Shown piece after piece: positions 5,238-5,438 of a stretch of 5,438 nucleotides of DNA. The notes under the pieces are model-generated. The model had not been told where the DNA came from. It ran no database searches and was given only the letters and a program-made list of their open reading frames with translations. The DNA is taken from the NCBI GenBank assembly GCA_028875175.1, contig JAPPFO010000110.1:5793-11230 (forward strand), written 5' to 3'. A program made the translations under genes and the position numbers. Source of the DNA: Chloroflexota bacterium (GTDB lineage: Bacteria; Chloroflexota; UBA11872). How positions within the stretch are numbered: the stretch's first letter is position 1; each line of letters begins with the position of its first letter.

Positions 5238-5438
5238 CTATCGAATCAGGCCTGGTAGCTCGCAGAGACTTTCTATGACGGCATTAGGGCGGATGTCGCC
5301 GGTGTGGGCTGCGGCATCGCGGTTCAGCCAGACGGCGTGGACGCCGGTGTTGAGGGCGCCGGCGATGTCGGTGCTGAGGTTGTCGCCGACCATGGCGGCG
5401 TGGGCGGGGTCGCAGTTGAGCTGTTCGAGGGCGCGTTG
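5238..5438 (-). CDS. HAD-superfamily hydrolase, C-terminal part (cut by the window edge)
   Basis: Sixty-six residues and a TAG (5240-5238) are visible; the start and the N-terminal motifs lie beyond the right edge. Residues 16-24 of the visible part read MVGDNLSTD, which is HAD motif IV (GDxxxxD, the Mg-binding acids), preceded by a helix (QRALEQLNCDPAHA) and followed by AGALNTGVHAVWLNR. That arrangement is typical of the HAD-IA group (phosphoglycolate phosphatase or haloacid dehalogenase-like, YjjG-like). Such enzymes use an N-terminal aspartate, not visible here, to hydrolyse small phosphate esters; the substrate cannot be inferred. Codon use is strongly C-ending: 38 of the first 40 visible codons end in G or C, whereas 11 of the last 26 end in A or T, so the final residues are less biased. 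The gene is convergent with the membrane protein gene. Confidence 0.85.
   Translation of the reverse strand, partial: QRALEQLNCDPAHAAMVGDNLSTDIAGALNTGVHAVWLNRDAAAHTGDIRPNAVIESLCELPGLIR

Overview
The window is high-GC bacterial DNA. It holds three complete protein genes I am confident in, two genes cut by the window edges, and one poorly resolved stretch of about 650 bases. Coding is compact, third positions are mostly G/C, and GTG and TTG starts are used. The FtsH-like protease with a very short exterior loop and the C-ending HAD gene remind me of Chloroflexota-type genomes (SAR202/Dehalococcoidia-like). That placement is inference from general appearance, since no marker gene is present.

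Layout. At 1-774 (+) is the 3' part of a gene whose product has a long Pro/Ala/Glu-rich region followed by a small domain with three spaced cysteines, resembling the L-2-amino-thiazoline-4-carboxylic acid (ATC) hydrolase fold. At 824-1360 (+) is a small helical lipoprotein with a twin-arginine-type signal. A GC-rich hairpin at 1378-1405 separates it from the convergent gene at 1423-3297 (-). That gene encodes a membrane-anchored AAA+ zinc metalloprotease of the FtsH/M41 type, with Walker A, Walker B, arginine fingers, HEAGH and the third zinc-ligand aspartate all present. It has a minimal exterior loop, a Gly/Met-rich insertion and a second insertion in the ATPase core, and a Gly/Arg-rich tail. 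Its start is fixed by a good Shine-Dalgarno sequence, and two adjacent GC-rich hairpins lie just upstream in the leader.

The interval 3304-3956 has no convincing intact gene. It contains a coding-like stretch on the minus strand that seems to change frame, possibly a decayed gene, and a doubtful 79-codon plus-strand ORF that overlaps the next gene by GTGA. At 3957-5147 (+) is a polytopic membrane protein resembling GT-C glycosyltransferases. A long inverted repeat at 5170-5222 lies before the C-terminal part of a HAD-superfamily hydrolase (5238-5438, -), which runs off the right edge.

I see no operon linking these genes in one pathway. Orientation changes three times, and the common theme is only that three products are envelope-associated (lipoprotein, membrane protease, membrane glycosyltransferase). 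The protease and the unresolved 3304-3956 interval deserve the most attention. I found no mobile element, CRISPR array, tRNA or rRNA, and no clear evidence of a new multi-gene system.
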